Source of the DNA: Planctomycetota bacterium
GTDB lineage: Bacteria > Planctomycetota > Brocadiia > Brocadiales > Brocadiaceae
Assembly (NCBI GenBank): GCA_023261465.1
Contig: JAHFOW010000046.1
Coordinates: forward strand, 1-16,649
DNA length: 16,649 nucleotides
Direction of reading: 5' to 3'
Position 1 is the first letter of the stretch, and each line of letters opens with the position of its first letter. Made by a program: the position numbers and the translations under genes. The notes under the pieces are model-generated. The model was not told where the DNA came from, did no database searches, and worked only from the letters and a program-made list of their open reading frames with translations. This document shows, piece after piece, positions 13,689 to 16,649 of this stretch.

Positions 13689-15074
13689 ATGATGCGAATA
13701 TTTAAGGGACGGATAGTGACGGTTGTAATTACATTTATAATTTTTGGGTTGTTTCCCCTTGTTTTGTTCAGGATGCTTGCGTTCCCCAGGGCAAGTTCCG
13801 AATTGAAACAGGGCGTACAGAGAAACCTCGAAGGGATTGTAAGTAAACAGAAAGATATGATCTCCTTATTATGTGACGAGAAGAAATCTCATGCCAGGTC
13901 CATTTCTGATACGATTCAAAGCGCATTACTGATTCACGGTAAAGAAGATTTTGTAAGTCTCTTCAACGGAAAAGATAAATATGAGTATCTCAGATTGAAG
14001 ACACAACTAGAATGTACCAAGGCGGACTATGGGTACAAGGGTATTTTTGTGTGTGATGGCGCGGGAATAATTCAAACGGCAACGGAAAATGAAAAAACTC
14101 TCGTTGGTATGAATATTATGAAAGAACAGTCCTTCCGCAATATCCAGAAGACCCTCTATGACGGCGTGACATACATTTCAGACGTAACCCATTTCTCTCT
14201 CGGAAGCAATTTCGTGAACGGAAATGACGCTGACGCTGGTTCTATGTTTATGTCATACCCCATCAAAAATGAAAGTCACGATATCATTGGCGCTATTGTA
14301 TTGTGGATGGATACTTCAATCCTTAACAAGGCCATGAAGAGTGTTAGCCTGGGAAAAACAGGCGAGGCTTACCTGATAAATAGAGATGGCGCCATGGTTA
14401 CACAGTCGAGGTTTTCCGACCGTATGAGAAATCCTAAGGTAATAGACCCGGACACCCAGGCGCTCACAAAAAGCGTGGAACAATGTATTACGGCAAAGAC
14501 AAATGGGTACGACCTGGACGGGTACAAAGATTATGACGGATTGAAAGTCGTGGGGGCATGGAGCTGGCTAAAAGACTTAAATATGGGTTTGATCGTTGAG
14601 ATAGACGCAGATGAGGCATTGGGAGCGGTAGACAATATTAACTCCATGGTTAAGTCTCTCATGTTTGTGATCGTAATTCCCGCATTCGTTATTGCCATGT
14701 TGCTGTACAGAAAATTTAATTCGGGCTCTATGTTCGGAAACCTCACCCTGCCCAGGAAGGCATTGTTAGGCGTTACCGGCATTCTTGTGGTTGGATTCGT
14801 AATGGCAATCCTGGATGGCTATGAATTAAGAAAAGAGCGCGGGTATCTCCGTGAACAAAAATACACGGTACACAATCCTTTCAATGTATTTGGTTCAATA
14901 ATAACCCAGAGGGACGATGATTTTATCAAGAGTAATATTTCTAAATTTAAACAAACGCTTCCTGTTTTTAAATCTGAAAATACGGTTGAGGAAAAAGATG
15001 CGATAGCGCTTATAAAAAGCGACATACAGTCATCACTGGAAAAAACGGTAGCGACATGGGAATTAAAACCATAG
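13689..15074 (+). CDS. Membrane-bound double-Cache sensor protein without an output domain
   Basis: 461 residues. AAAGGG lies five bases before the ATG at 13689. TM1 is at about 8-30, followed by a large extracytoplasmic part (about 31-318) with double-Cache features: GYKGIFVCDGAGIIQTAT (115-132), SMFMSYPIKNESHDIIGAIV (185-204), then GKTGEAYLINRDGAMVTQSR (222-241) and the closing WLKDLNMGLIVEIDADEA (293-310). Cache domains bind small ligands such as amino acids, carboxylates or nitrogen compounds. TM2 is at about 321-341. Instead of HAMP, kinase, methyl-accepting or GGDEF output there is a short basic loop, a third hydrophobic segment (about 357-376) and a charged 85-residue tail. With an inside N-terminus the tail would be outside the membrane. 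It sits between a lone receiver and a lone PAS protein, upstream of narK. The ligand is unknown; nitrate or nitrite is a guess from context. Confidence 0.85.
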   Translation: MMRIFKGRIVTVVITFIIFGLFPLVLFRMLAFPRASSELKQGVQRNLEGIVSKQKDMISLLCDEKKSHARSISDTIQSALLIHGKEDFVSLFNGKDKYEYLRLKTQLECTKADYGYKGIFVCDGAGIIQTATENEKTLVGMNIMKEQSFRNIQKTLYDGVTYISDVTHFSLGSNFVNGNDADAGSMFMSYPIKNESHDIIGAIVLWMDTSILNKAMKSVSLGKTGEAYLINRDGAMVTQSRFSDRMRNPKVIDPDTQALTKSVEQCITAKTNGYDLDGYKDYDGLKVVGAWSWLKDLNMGLIVEIDADEALGAVDNINSMVKSLMFVIVIPAFVIAMLLYRKFNSGSMFGNLTLPRKALLGVTGILVVGFVMAILDGYELRKERGYLREQKYTVHNPFNVFGSIITQRDDDFIKSNISKFKQTLPVFKSENTVEEKDAIALIKSDIQSSLEKTVATWELKP

Positions 15075-15121
15075 ACACTTTTAAAATTTTTAAACAAAAC
15101 TTAAGAATGGAGGATAATAGT

Positions 15122-15511
15122 ATGAATACCACGCTTTATTCAACAAAGAGTGAATTTAAACCAACGATTGATGTACAGGATGCAAAGGGCTGGTTCGAAT
15201 ACGAACCTTCTTACGACGGTGTTGTTATCCATATCAATACCATGGGTGCGCGGCTTTTTGGATTTACCTCTCCTGATGATGTTATAGGAAAGAAGGTGAA
15301 TGAACTCTACGCACATCCCTTTGATCACGAAAAGACATTATCCATGCTTTTCAGGGATGGACAGGTAAACGGCTTTTATACCCTGATGAAATCACAAAAT
15401 GGTAAGTTGTTCTTCATAAGACAATCGAGTTCTCTTATTACCGAAGGACTCTATAAATGTCCTCTTAAGGTAAAGAACGAATTTGAACAGATACAGTCAT
15501 CGGTACTTTAA
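15122..15511 (+). CDS. Stand-alone PAS-domain protein
   Basis: 129 residues from ATG 15122, chosen because GGAGG (15109-15113) sits eight bases upstream; the frame extends back to 15056, but that would overlap the Cache gene by 19 bases without a good ribosome-binding site. It is a single PAS-like domain: GVVIHINTMGARLFGFTSPDDVIGKKVNELY (about 34-64) is the typical PAS strand-helix pattern, and GKLFFIRQSSSLI the later strands. No kinase, GGDEF or DNA-binding output and no membrane segment. It probably senses a ligand or binds a partner, perhaps an unlinked kinase. It follows the Cache gene by 47 bases and precedes narK by 110, so it is likely co-transcribed. No heme or flavin residue stands out. 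Confidence 0.75.
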   Translation: MNTTLYSTKSEFKPTIDVQDAKGWFEYEPSYDGVVIHINTMGARLFGFTSPDDVIGKKVNELYAHPFDHEKTLSMLFRDGQVNGFYTLMKSQNGKLFFIRQSSSLITEGLYKCPLKVKNEFEQIQSSVL

Positions 15512-15529
15512 TAAGAGTTGAAATTTGAG

Positions 15530-15577
15530 ATTTACGATTTCAGGATTTCTTGCAATCCAAAATTGCAATTCGTAAAT
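15530..15577 (+). repeat. Nested inverted repeat before narK
   Basis: Outer stem ATTTACGA (15530-15537) with TCGTAAAT (15570-15577) encloses a perfect inner hairpin TTGCAAT (15550-15556), loop CCAAA, ATTGCAA (15562-15568). The left arm has TTT triplets about every seven bases from 15524 to 15548. The structure ends 44 bases before the narK ATG. There is no T run, so it is not a classic terminator; it may be a small repeat element or an mRNA structure separating the PAS gene from narK. Confidence 0.45.
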
Positions 15578-15621
15578 TATGTCAAAGTTGTTACCTTCGA
15601 AATATTAGGGAGATCTGTTTT

Positions 15622-16649
15622 ATGAATTCATCAGTACAAACACCACAAGGGAATACAAAGGTGCTCATCCTTGCAACGATAGCGTTTGCCACATGCTTTG
15701 CAGCCTGGGCGCTGTTTTCCCCCCTGGCGGTATTTTTAAGGGCCGATTTTAATTTGTCATCCACATCAGTTGGATTACTCCTTGCAACCCCGGTGCTCCT
15801 TGGCTCCATTATACGTGTACCTATCGGCGTTCTTACCGATAAGTTCGGAGGCAGGCGGGTTTTTAGTCTCTTGCTGTTATTCGGCTTTTTTCCAGTGTTT
15901 ATAGCGGGATTTGCACAAAGTTATGGGTTTCTCCTCGTCTGCGGATTCTTTTTCGGGTTGATAGGAACATCATTTGCCATAGGAATCCCCCAGGTTTCTT
16001 CGTGGTATCCAAAAGAGAAACAGGGACTGGCGTTAGGTATTTACGGCGTGGGAAATATAGGTTCGGCGGTTGCCGCGTTTGGGGCTCCATTCCTGGCGCA
16101 GTCTCTTGGATGGCATAAGGTATTTATAATTTATTCGTTTCCCTTGCTTATTATGGCCATTGTTTACTGGTTTTTCTCTGCCGACGTTCCAAAACCGGCA
16201 AACGCAAAGCCGGCGACCTTTGCTGATAAATTAAAGGTATACAGGTCATCGAATTTGATCTGGATATTTTGTCTCTTCTACTTCATGACGTTTGGATTTT
16301 TTGTCACCTTTTCATTGTGGCTGCCTTCTTATTTTAAGGACTTTTATAAATTAACGCCGGTAAAGGCAGGCAGTTTTACGTCTATTTTCGTATTTGCTAC
16401 CACGTTTGCCCGTATCTTAGGCGGATACCTCGCAGACCGTATACCGGGAAGGCGTATATTAGTCATCCTATCCCTGGCAATACTTGGTATCCTGATATTC
16501 CTGAACCTGAACGTTTCCCTCATGACATCGCTGACTGTTTTCTATATGATGGGGATCTGTCTGGGTATTGGGAACGGCGTTATCTTTAAACTTGTTGCCG
16601 AGTATTTTCCAAAGGATACCGGTACCGTAGGTGGAATGGTGGGCGCTGC
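15622..16649 (+). CDS. narK: NarK-family nitrate/nitrite transporter (partial, 3' end off the window)
   Basis: Major facilitator transporter moving nitrate or nitrite across the cytoplasmic membrane. 342 residues are visible, with about nine or ten hydrophobic helices. AGGGAG at 15607-15612 is nine bases upstream of the ATG. Family marks: the helix 2-3 region RVPIGVLTDKFGGRR (65-79), with R65 at the position of a substrate-binding Arg; nitrate signature 1, GLALGIYGVGNIGSAV (135-150); R264 in FARILGGYLADR, the likely second binding Arg; and nitrate signature 2, GIGNGVIFKLVAEYFPKDTG (315-334). Both glycine-rich signatures are the hallmark of NarK/NasA transporters. Direction (nitrate uptake, nitrite uptake or export, exchange) cannot be read from the sequence. 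It ends a run of receiver, Cache and PAS genes and is probably controlled with them. The reading frame is open to the window end. Confidence 0.95.
   Translation, partial: MNSSVQTPQGNTKVLILATIAFATCFAAWALFSPLAVFLRADFNLSSTSVGLLLATPVLLGSIIRVPIGVLTDKFGGRRVFSLLLLFGFFPVFIAGFAQSYGFLLVCGFFFGLIGTSFAIGIPQVSSWYPKEKQGLALGIYGVGNIGSAVAAFGAPFLAQSLGWHKVFIIYSFPLLIMAIVYWFFSADVPKPANAKPATFADKLKVYRSSNLIWIFCLFYFMTFGFFVTFSLWLPSYFKDFYKLTPVKAGSFTSIFVFATTFARILGGYLADRIPGRRILVILSLAILGILIFLNLNVSLMTSLTVFYMMGICLGIGNGVIFKLVAEYFPKDTGTVGGMVGA

Overview
The window looks like part of the chromosome of an anammox planctomycete (order Brocadiales, Kuenenia/Brocadia type). This is inferred from gene content and style only: a NarK-type nitrate/nitrite transporter, a nitrate-reductase-like molybdoenzyme, many stand-alone sensory domains, AT-rich intergenic DNA and moderate GC. 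No rRNA or other marker gene is present to confirm it. I see no tRNA, CRISPR array or transposase gene.

Layout. (1) 1-1582, minus strand: the first 527 codons of hsdM, a type I restriction-modification methyltransferase that runs off the left edge. (2) 1856-2497, minus: a small exported helical protein of unknown role. (3) 2498-2763: intergenic, with two adjacent perfect hairpins that look like a REP-type unit. (4) 2764-4242, plus: a B12-binding-domain radical SAM enzyme. (5) 4367-9683, plus: a probable three-gene operon of a NasA/NapA-like molybdopterin oxidoreductase, a PAS-GAF-PAS-GGDEF-EAL protein overlapping it by ATGA, and an exported thioredoxin-fold protein. A structured leader (4266-4320) precedes the first gene. 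(6) 9680-12871, minus: a large, GC-richer, exported TPR-repeat protein converging on that operon, with the two stop codons sharing one TTAA. (7) 12872-13219: a 348-base gap holding two near-identical AAACAA-N-TTGTTT palindromes. (8) 13220-16649, plus: a stand-alone response-regulator receiver, an output-less membrane Cache sensor, a stand-alone PAS protein, and narK running off the right edge.

How it may fit together. Two neighbouring modules both pair a nitrogen-oxide function with sensing: a nitrate-reductase-like enzyme translationally coupled to a c-di-GMP synthase/hydrolase protein, and a nitrate/nitrite transporter preceded by three separate sensory parts (Cache, receiver, PAS). None of those three parts carries a kinase or DNA-binding output. 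The most unusual points are this dispersed sensor set, the predicted three-helix topology of the Cache protein, the loss of the usual Lys of the CxKG motif in the molybdoenzyme, and a Cys in place of the conserved Asp of the EAL KID motif.
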